NCBI GenBank assembly: GCA_033977485.1
Contig: CM066987.1
Span: 86,150,588-86,214,587, forward strand
Length of the DNA: 64,000 nt
Direction of reading: 5' to 3'
Origin: Hydrangea macrophylla
Lineage: Eukaryota; Streptophyta; Magnoliopsida; Cornales; Hydrangeaceae
Part shown: positions 9,737-20,281 of the stretch, piece after piece
How positions within the stretch are numbered: position 1 is the stretch's first letter
Layout of the letters: every line of letters starts with the position of its first letter
Notes under the pieces: generated by a model
The model's database searches: none
Told to the model about the DNA's origin: nothing
The model's input: only the letters and a program-made list of their open reading frames with translations
Made by a program: the position numbers and the translations under genes

Positions 9737-11887
9737 GTGGCCGGACTTCATCTTTGTATATCTCAGGTTTTTGAGCTTTTCAAGCTCATTCTTGGCCATT
9801 TTAGGGTGTTTTTGGAGCCAAAATTCATCAAAACGCAGCTTGTGCGCGCTCAGGTGAGTAATCTTTCGAATTTGAACAGCTCACTGTTTTGGATCATTCT
9901 TGAAGAAAATGGATTTGGGTTTTGAAATAGAATTTGAGTTATGATGATGAAACCACTTGGAAAATCTTCCTAAGACATCATAGTTTGTCCCCAATTTTTC
10001 CTATCAATTATAGAGATGTGAAAGTATTATTTTTGGATGTGAGAAGTTCATATTCATAATATGCCTCTGTTCTCACAGAATGTTCACCCAACTTCTTGCA
10101 CTTATTCTGGATGTTTTCGTCACTGTACATATATCTTTTCTATTTTTTTTTATATAAAACTTGGGTGTCTTAGGAAACTTTTGGTATATAATGGGTCATC
10201 ATAAACCCTTTCTTTGATTTATGAAACATTATACAAAATCAGTCAACAGTGCAGCTTTTGTTTCTGAGTCATGTGTACATTCTGATTTATTTCTTTTAAT
10301 CTGTGATAGCTATTGATGTTTGGCTTTTTGGGTTATTTTCTAGACACAATAAGGATGATCTTTGATTTTTCTCACATTTTCCTAGGCACGTTTGACCTCC
10401 CATTATAATGTTATAAAGTAATGCATACAGTTTGTCCACTATTCACGTCATTTCACTTTTTGACTTTCACACTTTGATGCAACACTCTCTTGTATCTAGA
10501 TGAACCCATGTCCCATGAATATGTTCTTTACCACTTTTATCATGCAATATCATATCATGTATCATCTATCCTCTCATGTATCATACTCCCATAGATTGAT
10601 ATTCCAAGTGGTTAGAATATTCATCAAAGATCTGGAAGTATACTTTCAAAACCCTCATTTCAAAACCCCCTCTTAAACCCCTCATTTTGATTTCAAGAAA
10701 TAAACCTTGTTTTTCTCAAAACCCTCAAAACAGTGAGTCATTTAACTTCAAGGAATTATTTTGAGTTCAATACTCAATGTATGAATGCAAGACCACTTGG
10801 AAAGTCTTTCTAACTCATTATAGAACATCCATGATTTTTGGCTTGACTTGGAAGCACTTGGAAATGGTCCATTTGGACCCAAACATTCCTTCCAGACATT
10901 CTGTCTTTGCTGTCACAGCAGCTAGGTCCACTTCCAACTTGTTTTACAGAACACTTTTCCAAACTGAGTGGTCCTAACTTATTTTTCCCTTAAACTTCAA
11001 TGTCTTAGGGAACTTTCTGTATAAAATGGGCCTCTAAATCATTAGTTTCCATTTTCTAAGCTTTTTCAACATTTCAGTTGATAGTACGGACTCTGTTTCT
11101 GAGTGACCTTCATTTTTTATATGATTTCTCTCAATCTGTGATAGCTATTCAAGATTGGCCTTTTGGGTAGTGTTCTAGACACAATAAGGAATCCCTCCAT
11201 AAAAAATCATGCATTGAAAACATTCATAACCCCTCGTTTCAATTTCCACAAAATCATGCTACTGTTCTGTCCACTATTCACAGCAAGCACATTTTAATTT
11301 TCATTCATTGATTTGATGCCTGTATGCATTCCAAATTAGTTCATATCTTAGGGAGTAGTTCATACTACATTTGTACATATCCCATGTTGATTTCATTCAT
11401 TCATTCATACACATTTCAGACTTCTAAGTCATTCTAGAAATCCATGTACCCAAAACACACTACAACCTTTGCACATTTTAGATACATACATTGCATTCAT
11501 GCAAGATTTGGGGTTTTTGTAGCTCTTAATCTAAGAAGATTATAAGGAATGAACTCGATCACACATTCATGCTTCCCCTCGATCTAATCATCATTTCTCA
11601 TCCATCCCGGGGATTGAGAGATCTTCTCTTCTCAAAGAATAACATGCATCATGCTAGCTTGCTAAGCATATTTTGATTTCATTGATTATTTGCTTCAAGA
11701 ACAATTCATGTCCCCCTTTTAGATTAGGAAGTCTTGATTATTTGATATATGATTAGATAATTTTTCCTAGGTTTATTTGTGTGATCTTTCACTTTGCATT
11801 GTGTGATACTCGGTTAAGATCTTATGAATGATATCTTATCTTTTGATCTTCCAATTTCAAGATTCTTATGCAATGTAATATACTTAT

Positions 11888-13525
11888 TGTAGGTAATAGT
11901 TGACGACTCATATACTTTGACTATACACATCACCAACGACTCCACGTGTAACAACAGGACTCCACGTGTAACAACGACTCCAAACCGCTAGCCAACTTCA
12001 AACAGGCCACCCGCAAAGCCCACTGCAAAACTTTACAACTAAGAAACTCGCCCCGAGACCCACTTAAATAGGCCCACTCCGAATGCCCACTCCGGAGAAG
12101 CCCACTCCAAAACCCTCACCACGGTTAACTACACTCCGAAGCCTTATTCTCCAAAGGCGCAAAGTAGCCCACTCAAAAGCTCCCGGTTAACTCCACTCCG
12201 AAGCTTTACTCTCCAAAGGCCCAAAGCAGCCCACAAACGAAGAGCACTCGAAACATGCACACACTCACACTCGGACACCTACCCTTGGTTTGGAAGCAGT
12301 ACCTAAGGGTGGGCAAGTCTGCTGGGACCTCAGAAACTTATGGTAAGGTGGCTAGAACCGAAGGCATCTCCCTAACCTGCGCCCCATGGGTAAGGTTAGG
12401 GTTGGTCCCAAAGAGAGAGAGAGACACGTGACTTTCACACGTGCCTTACCCCAATCAGCCCACAACCAATAAGCGAAGCTCATTACCGCAAAACTCGTCG
12501 GAACCTTTGACCGCCTATGCTTAGTCATGTCAAGATTGCTTAACCAACTGCACCAATAGAAAATACCTCGGTTCCCTCCCTCGCTGAAGCCATCTGTACG
12601 CCTCGACACTTGCCCTCGCTTAACCTCTCTGAGCCAATAGCAAAAGCCTCGGTACCCCCCACTCGCTTAAACCTCTGCACCAGTAGCATCCCCTCCCTCC
12701 TTTTGACCAACCAATGATATCGGTTCACAATCAAACGATAAACATTTTCTCTCATTTGTCTCCACCAGCTCAGTACATGCTTCGTCTACATCCCATTTAA
12801 TGTCCTCAACCACCCTAAACAGGAGCATTTAAGCCACCCACCTACCTTAAGCAAACAACCCAGTAAGAGGATGCCAACTCGGCCTCGCTCTATCATGTCA
12901 AAAGTTTGCAAATACACCACCGGCTTCAGCTATAAATAAGTACCCTCATTTACTACATCCAACCAACCCAACTTGACTTAATCCGGCACTAGAGTAAAGG
13001 ATTAGCAGTCATTCTTATTCCCGGTCATTTAACAAAACATTCCCGTTGTCTCTAGCCCACTTTGACCTCTCGCCTCCACCGGTACCTTCGTCCCGACATC
13101 TTCGCTCCATTAACATCCTTGACTCTAGATATCCTTCGTCTCTTGACCTCTTGGCCCCTCGTTTTTCACCAATCTCCTTCGTCCCAATTCTGTCCATCGT
13201 CTTATAATACCATTTGTCTCACCAAGACCCTTCGGCCCTATTACACCCTTCGTCTCATTTTATCCTTCTTGCCACTCCGATACTTCAATACTTACCCATC
13301 ACCTCGGGATACATACTGCTTTCTCTCTCTCTCATTTGGACTACTTCGGTTCTCACCCGAACCCGAAGTCTCTCCGGATCTCATTATCTTCATTATTATT
13401 ATTATATTATATTAACTCATTATATCCTCATTTATATCCCATACATTGTTCCACGTGTACTAATTTAGGCTTGCGTGTTATATCTCTTTGCATCTCTTAC
13501 ATACACCATAAAAAGAACTCACACA
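11888..13525 (+). mobile_element. Solo LTR nested in the Tat LTR, 1,638 bp
   Basis: Absent from the homologous LTRs at 16789, 25646 and 62130. It begins TGTAGGTAAT, ends CTCACACA, and is flanked by CTTAT at 11883-11887 and 13526-13530, a clean 5-bp target duplication. It has no ORF of interest. GCTATAAATAAG near 12930 is a good TATA box on the plus strand. GCCCACTCCGAA/CTCCAAAGGC repeats fill 12070-12240. The family is not recognised. Confidence 0.85.
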
Positions 13526-13855
13526 CTTATCATAAATAGTAATTGTCGAACCAAACATAGTAGAAGATGATTATTTGGATGCTAATTGAGGCCCGTCGAA
13601 AGACGGGGCGAGTTGAGGGTGTTTTAGTCGCGACAAAGGCTCCTTCCTCTCTCGTACCAAAACCCCGAGCCAAGTTCTTTGGTTATGAAGGGCCGGTGCC
13701 CTTATCCGCTTGGGTGAGTCAAATTAGATTTCTTGGTTCCTTAAAGACTAAGTGGCGACTCTGTATCTGTTTTCAACAGACCATTTTCTTTCTTTGATCC
13801 AAATCAAGTTTTCAAAACAAAACTAAAAAGAGGCGGAAGCCCGGTGTCCACAATC

Positions 13856-13873
13856 TGGTGACTCTGCTGGGGA
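13856..13873 (+). other. Primer-binding site of Tat/Ogre element
   Basis: TGGTGACTCTGCTGGGGA follows the LTR end by five bases. It is one base from TGGCGACTCTGCTGGGGA, the site type described for Ogre elements (tRNA-Arg). Confidence 0.75.
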
Positions 13874-14469
13874 TTTTTATTTTAAAACAAAATAATACAG
13901 AGGTTTGACTCATAAGAAGCATCCTTAAAATCATCTTTTTACTGTGTTTGGTTCACCGCATTGCACTTCTGCATTTCCCCTTCGACTGTGTCTGAAACGC
14001 GGCGCTGACATTGTTCAGGTCTTGATGTGCCAGGGCACAAGTCACCGTTGATACTGTACCTTCCAAGGTATATCAAAAAGAGTAAAAACCTCCGTATTGT
14101 CTCTCCGACGGTATATTGGAACTCTAGTCAACGGACCCTCTTTGACTAAACCCAGCCTTTGCATATAGATTCCTGTAGAACCTTTCATAGGACTGTTCAT
14201 TTATCTTTTCAGATAGGACAATGTGATATAACTGCTGTATGCCCTGGCGTGACTACCTGCGCGGTGTAGACACTTATGTGGCATAGAACAGAACCTCTTT
14301 CTTATGATTCCCAAGGCAATCACTCACATGTGATCACATTGAGTTGACTTGCCTAGGCACCATGATAAGGATGTCTGCTCCATGCTCACAAAGATATACA
14401 CCGCAAACCTTGTTTGTTGGTCCTGAGACATAGGAGTATGAAAACTTGCTAGACAGTATGATCACCATC

Positions 14470-14940
14470 ATCACCTATTCCCGTCGTATATCCCTATTTC
14501 TTCCGGAAACTCTACCCAACTCATCAGGATATCCCTGTTTCTCCTAGAAACTCTGTCTGAATCACCAAGATTTCCTAGAAATCCCTATTTCTCTCCCAAA
14601 ATACCCACAAACCTCAATTTTTCTTAGAAACTCCGATATACTTGTTTCTCCCAGAAACTCTGTCCGACTTACCCAGTTATACCTGTTCTCCCAAAAGCTC
14701 TGTCCAAATCTCTCAGATTACCCAGAAATCTCATTTTCTCCTAGAAACTCCGGTATACTTGTTTCTCCCAGAAACTCTATCCAACTCAAATTTTCATGTT
14801 TTCCCATAAGCTCTATCATAATCTCCAAGATTTCCCAAAAATTCCAGCAACTCCATTCAAACTTCCCAAAAATGCTTAGATGTACCAATTTCTCCCAGAA
14901 ATTCTGATTTCCCAATTTCTCCTAGAAGCTTAGTCCAACT
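14470..14940 (+). repeat. Leader repeats with AGTTTCTCCCAGAAACT-like hairpins
   Basis: About seven units of roughly 55-65 bp built on TTTCTCCCAGAAACTC with CCAACTCA and ATCCCTG spacers. The arms AGTTTCT and AGAAACT pair around a three-base loop. The minus-strand element has the same repeats at 24830-25035. Confidence 0.75.
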
Positions 14941-15283
14941 CAACCAGAAATCCCTATGCCGCGGTAGTGGCCCAGTGCCGCCACGGCACTCCTCCCTGTG
15001 GGTCCCGCTTTGCTCCGTTTTGCCCCGTTTTGACCCATTTTGGCATTTTTCAGCCCATTTTTGGCCCCGATCAGCCCCGGTGGCCCATTCCGGCCAAGAT
15101 TTATGAGGTTTTACCCCAAGCAGGCTAAAAGTTGTCAGAACTACCCCCAGCAGGCAGAAATTGAAAAAAATTGACTCTCGAGGACCCGAATCGGCTATTT
15201 TTAGAACAACCGTCCCAAATTTTGATCAAGCACGAGAGTTCCGAGAACGAATCCTAGATTTTGGCCGAGGCACCAAAAATAGA

Positions 15284-16080
15284 AAAAGAGATTCCCCGAG
15301 AACCCTGCATTATCCCCCGAGGACAAAAATAGAAAGATACCAGCTCCCGGAAGCCCTGACCGGCCCTCTTGGATTGAGCATCGACATATTTTGATCAACC
15401 GTGAGAGATTCAGAGATGGGTCCTGGTCCCCGATCAAGAAAAGAGATTCCCCGAGAACACCTACATCATCCCCTGAGGACAAAAGTAGACAGATACCAGC
15501 TCTCGGAAGCCTCGACAGGCTCTCTTGGATTGAGCACCAACATATTTTGATCAACCGTGAGAGATTCAGAGATGGGTCCTGGTCCCCGATCAAGAAAAGA
15601 GATTCCCCGAGAACCCCATATCATCCTCCGAGGACAAAAACAGAAAGATACCAGCTCCCGGAAGCCCTGACCGGCCCTCTTGGATTGAGCATCGAAAGAT
15701 TTGATCAACCGTGAGAGATTCAGAGATGGGTCCTGGTCCCCGATCAAGAAAAGAGATTCCCCGAGAACCCCATATCATCCTCCGAGGACAGAAGTAGACA
15801 GATACCAGCTCCCGGAAGCCCCGACCGGCCCTTTTGGATTGAGCGCAGAAAGATTCGATCAACCGTGAGAGATTCAGAGATGGGTCCTGGTTCCCGATCA
15901 AGGAAAGAGATTCTCCGAGAACACCTACATCATCCCCCGAGGACAGAAGTAGATAGATACTAGCTCCCAGAGGCCCTGATTGGCCTTCTTGGATTGAGCA
16001 TCGAAAGATTTGATTAACCGTGAGAGGTTTAGAGATGGATCCTGGTTCCCAATCAAGAAAAGAGATTCTCCGAGAACCCT
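15284..16080 (+). repeat. 155-bp tandem repeat array (Tat 3' UTR)
   Basis: GATCAAGAAAAGAGATTC and variants start at 15432, 15588, 15742, 15896 and 16051, so units are 154-156 bp. Same family as 8590-9372 in reverse. Confidence 0.9.
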
Positions 16081-16774
16081 GCGACAGAAACCAAAAATAT
16101 CAGCTCCCACTACCATCAGTGGAAAGTAACAAAAGAGGAACCGACTCCCGAAAATCAGCCATCAGGAATAATCAGAACATGTCCTGCATACTGATCTCCC
16201 GATTATCACAAGCTTTCTCATCTGTCCATTTTCATCACAAAATCCCTCGGTCACCTTTGGCTGTCATCTGCTAAACGAAGCACATCTGATCTGTCTCACT
16301 CATTTGCAAAACACACTTCCCAAGTTTCAGAAGTTTTGCCCCAGAGCCTGAGCCTCCTAGGCCTCGGTGTCCTTATCCGAGTCATCCGCCACATCACAGT
16401 AACCAGCACAACACCGGCCCACTCGGAAGGGCGCACCCTATAACACCTGCTCATACTAGGATCATGACAATAGGCATAATAGGACTCGTGACACAATTCA
16501 TATTACATCCATACGTTGCATATCATTCTCATAGCATAGCATCCGCATGTCTTGTTGTGCATGTGTGATTTGTTCCTTTGTGCCCCGAACTACGTCCTGG
16601 TCTGATTCCCCTTGGGATACGTAGGCAGCTCACGCAGAGCACGACCAGCACTGACCTCAGCACATTGCATCTTTTGCAACGCTTTTTATCCTAAATCTAT
16701 AGCCGCCAAAAAGTCCTGTCTCTTCAAAGCTTTGGCACTCGCTTGCGACATGCGTTGCCTCGCAAGTTCATGCC

Positions 16775-16788
16775 AAAGAGGGGCAAAC
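16775..16788 (+). other. Polypurine tract
   Basis: AAAGAGGGGCAAAC directly precedes the LTR start TGTAGACACC, as expected for the plus-strand primer. Confidence 0.8.
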
Positions 16789-19700
16789 TGTAGACACCCC
16801 ATTTTTTCGGCTATCAGATTTAGGAGACCCATAGCTTGGTGGTTCACAATGATCGTAAAAGACTCAAAAGGACTCTTGGAAGTCAACTCTATCTCTCAGA
16901 ATGCTCAGAATGACCAAAATGCCCCTGAAAGATCGAAAACTCCCAAATTTGGTCCCAAAGTTCTGGAAACATGCTACGTCATAAGAAAAGTGATAAAATG
17001 AGTTTATAAGAAAAATCGGATGAAATCGTCAGCTCCCAGAGACCACCGAAAGTCCCGGAAGTTCCCGGAAAGTCCCCGTTGCCCGGTTTGACCAGGTTTG
17101 ACCAAAGTTTGACCAAGTTTGACTAAGTTTGACCAAAATTGTCCGAATTCACCGGAGTCATTCTAAATCATGATAAAAGTATTAAAACGAGTTCCAGAAG
17201 AAAATCGAGCGAAAACATCAGCTCCCGGGAGCTCCCAGAAGTTCCCAGAACTTCCCAGGAATCCCAGGTTTGACCAGTTTGACCAAAATTTGGCTTTGGG
17301 ACCGGGGCACCGTAACAATTTTCAAATATTTTTCATGGATACTATAGGTCAATAGCTTTCTAAAGGTATACCGCACATAATTTTCGGATTTAAAACGAGT
17401 CTATTATGAATTTCCGAAGACGAAAAAGGCGATCGAATCGGATTTTATCGCGAATACCGCAAAACTTTTCAAAGTGATCTATCCCCGAACTATTTTTTTT
17501 TATGTAAATTAGACTCCATTACCTTTCCAACAGTATATCACAACCTCAATTTGGAGTTCGTACGCATTTTTTGTGAATTTCGGACGAAATATGGCCTTTT
17601 TGCGAATACCAGAACTTCAGGGGGCCTAAACAGCATTATCTGGACGAAGGAGGAGCAGTGCCGCCGCGACACTGGCCCAGTGCCACCGCGGCACTCCCCT
17701 CCAGAACAGTGTGTTTTTGTAATTAATTTTGGGGTCCCATTTTGATTAATTAAAAACCAAAACGACGTAGTTTCATGATTTCAGATGTTTGGGACCAATG
17801 GGAACACTTCTAAAACCCCAAAACCACCCCATGTTGGCCTATTTAAACCCCCCATTTCTCTTCATTTGGGGGGGGGGGGGGGGTCAAATGTAAGCTTTGA
17901 AAAAGTTTGGGAGAGAAAGTTGTAGAGATAAGGTTAGAATAGAGAAAAAAAGAAGCTTTCTTCTTGGATTTTCAAAACAAAAGTGAGTTCTAAATTTTGT
18001 TTTTACTTCATTACTCCTATTTACTTCAACATTCAATACACCCAACCACCATTTTAGTGAGCATTTAAGAGAGAGGAAGCTTCTTCCATATCCAATGTCA
18101 CCATATATGAGTGAAACACCATTCTACAAGTTCAATACATCATGAATATCATCTATTGATCATTATCTACTTGCTTGTTTATTCATTGTTTATCTCTTCT
18201 TACCTCATTTCTTTTTGAGTTTTCTTTATTTACTTACTAGTTCATCATCATCTAGATGATGACATGAAGTTTGGGGTGAGTGAATCCTTATGGATAGTAG
18301 CTCTTGACCTCAAAAACATGTTTGATAGATGATGATCATAACATCAATACCTCCAAGGTATTCTTGAAGTTATGCTCAAAATAAAATAAATCTCTCCAAC
18401 AATCTTGGAGGTTCTTGATGATGAGTTTGATGTTGGCATTTTAAGTGGCTATAATCGTTGTTGAGTATTGAAAATATGCTTTCAAAACATCTATTTCAAA
18501 ACCCCTCTCAAACCCCCTCATTTTGGTTTTAAGAAACAAAACCTTGTTTTCTCCAAAATCTTCAAAACAATGAGTCAAAACAGTGAGTGAGCTGAGTTCA
18601 AGGATTTCTCTAGAATCAATACTCAACATATGGATGCAAGGCCACTTGGAAAGTCTTCCTAACTCATTGGAGAACACCCATGATTTTTGGTTTGACTTGG
18701 AAGTACTTGGAAATGGTCCATTTGGACCCAAACATTCCTTCCAGACATTCTGCCTTTTCTGTCACAGCAGCTAGGTCCACTTCCAACTTCGTTTTCAGAA
18801 AATGTTTCCAAAAAGGGTAGTCCCAACTTATTTTTTCCTTAAACTTCAATGTCTTAGGGAACTGTCTGTATAAAATGGGCCCCTAGAATCATTTGTTTTC
18901 ATTTTCTAAGATTTTCTAACATTTCAGTCGACAGTACGGACTCTGTTTCTGAGTGACCTTCATTGTTTATATGATTTCTCTCAATCTGTGATAGCTATCC
19001 AAGATTGGACTTTTGGGTTGTGTTCTAAACACAATAATGAAGATCGGCATAAAAAATCATGCATTGAAAACACTCTTAACCCCTCTTTTCATTTTCTAAA
19101 AGATCATGCTACTGTTTTGTCCACTATTCACAGCAAGCACATTTCAACTTTCATTCTTTGATTTGATACCTACATGCATTCCAAATTAGCTCATGTCTTA
19201 GGAAGTAGTTCATACTACATTTGTACATATCCCATATTGATTTCATTCATTCATTCATTCACATTTTAGACTTCTAAGTCATTCTAGGAATCCATGTACA
19301 CAAAACACACTACAACCTTTGCACATTTTAGATACATATATTGCATTCATGCAAGATTTGGGGGTTTTTGTAACCCTTAATCTAAGAAGATTATAAGGAA
19401 TGAACTTGATCACACGTTCATGCTTCCCCTCGATTTAATCATTCTTTCTTATCCGTCCCGGGGATTGAGAGATCTTCTTTTCTCAAAGGTTAACATGCAT
19501 CATTCTAGCCTTGCTAAGCATGTTTTGATTTCTTTGATTATTTGTTTCAAGAACAATTCATGTCCCCCTTTAGATTAGGAAACCTTAATTACTTGATACA
19601 TGATTAGACGATTTTTCCTAGATTTGTTTGTGTGATCTTTCACTTTACATTGCATGATATTTGGATTAGATCTTATGAATGATATCTTATCTTTAGATCT

Positions 19701-20116
19701 TCCATTTTAAATTTCTTTATGTGATGTAATATACTATCATAGTATTAATTGTTGAACACATAGTATAAGATGATTATTTGGATGCTAATTGAGGCCCGTC
19801 GAAAGACGGGGCGAGTTGAGGGTGTTTTAGTCGCGACAAAGGCTCCTTCCTCTCTCGTACCAAAATCCCAAACCAAGTTCTTTGGTTATGAAGGGCCGGT
19901 GCCCTTATCCGCTTGGGTGAGTCAAATTAGGTTTCTTGGTTCTTTAAAGACCAAGTGGCGACTCTGTATCTGTTTTCAACAGACCATTTTCTTTTCTTGG
20001 TTCTTTAAAGACCAAGTGGCGACTCTGTATCTGTTTTCAACAGACCATTTTCTTTCTGTGATCAATTTCAAACAAGTCTTAAAACCCAACAAAAAGAGGC
20101 GGAATCCCGGTGTCCA
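16789..20116 (+). repeat. 3' LTR of plus-strand Tat/Ogre element, 3,328 bp
   Basis: Begins TGTAGACACCCC and ends GGTGTCCA. In order: GTTTGACCAA-type repeats (17080-17300), GC hairpins (17655-17700), a TATTTAAA box near 17840, a G run (17869-17883), a splice-donor-like GTGAGT near 17990, and a conserved U5. A 61-bp segment of U5 is tandemly duplicated at 19936-20056. It is the best full-length reference for this family in the window. Confidence 0.88.
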
Positions 20117-20281
20117 TAATCTGGCGACTCTGCTGGTTATGATGATGAAACTAAAACAGTGATTGTCACCACACTGTTCATTGTCGACTAAAATTAATTA
20201 CAAAAACCACCAAACTATGATGTCTTACAGAGGGTGGTAAAGAACATGTTCATGGGACATGGGTTCATCTAGATACAAGAG
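20117..20281. other. Primer-site stub and junction to the inverted element
   Basis: The 3' LTR is followed by TAATC and 15 bases of primer site (TGGCGACTCTGCTGG, 20122-20136), where host or target DNA would be expected. Then 20137-20281 matches, reversed, pieces near 9935-9990 and 10485-10540 (CTTGTATCTAGATGAACCC, AAGACATCATAG). At 20281 this meets the broken RT gene of the minus-strand element. Confidence 0.7.

Larger units (their letters stand above)
9672..13850 (+). repeat. 5' LTR of plus-strand Tat/Ogre element, rearranged
   Basis: From 10640 it aligns with the 3' LTR (18460-20116) and ends in CCGGTGTCCA before the primer site. The first 870 or so bases expected, starting TGTAGACACC, are absent; the LTR begins at the GC hairpin instead. 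9950-10500 and 10790-11330 are diverged copies of one segment (CCACTTGGAAA..., CTGTGATAGCTATT..., CTAGACACAATAAGG), so the LTR holds an internal duplication. A solo LTR of another family interrupts it at 11888-13525. Confidence 0.8.
13851..16788 (+). mobile_element. Internal region of Tat/Ogre element without gag-pol
   Basis: Only 2.9 kb between LTRs, where a full Tat/Ogre element carries a gag-pol of several kilobases. It holds the primer site, a leader (to about 14940) homologous in reverse to 24540-25640, a GC hairpin (14943-14990), a GTTTTGCCCC run, the tandem array, a 3'-UTR segment shared with 8248-8600 and a polypurine tract. Gag-pol has been cut out between leader and 3' UTR, at the hairpin. 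Whether this is a deletion or an established non-autonomous family cannot be told here. Confidence 0.78.

Noticed and set aside
9672..9740. GC box as a CpG-island promoter of a host gene
   Set aside because: It recurs in each Tat LTR and in the 3' UTR, so it belongs to the element.
8402..9857. Long overlapping ORFs on both strands across the tandem array
   Set aside because: They follow the near-multiple-of-three unit length, occur in several frames and carry no domain; chance ORFs in repeats.
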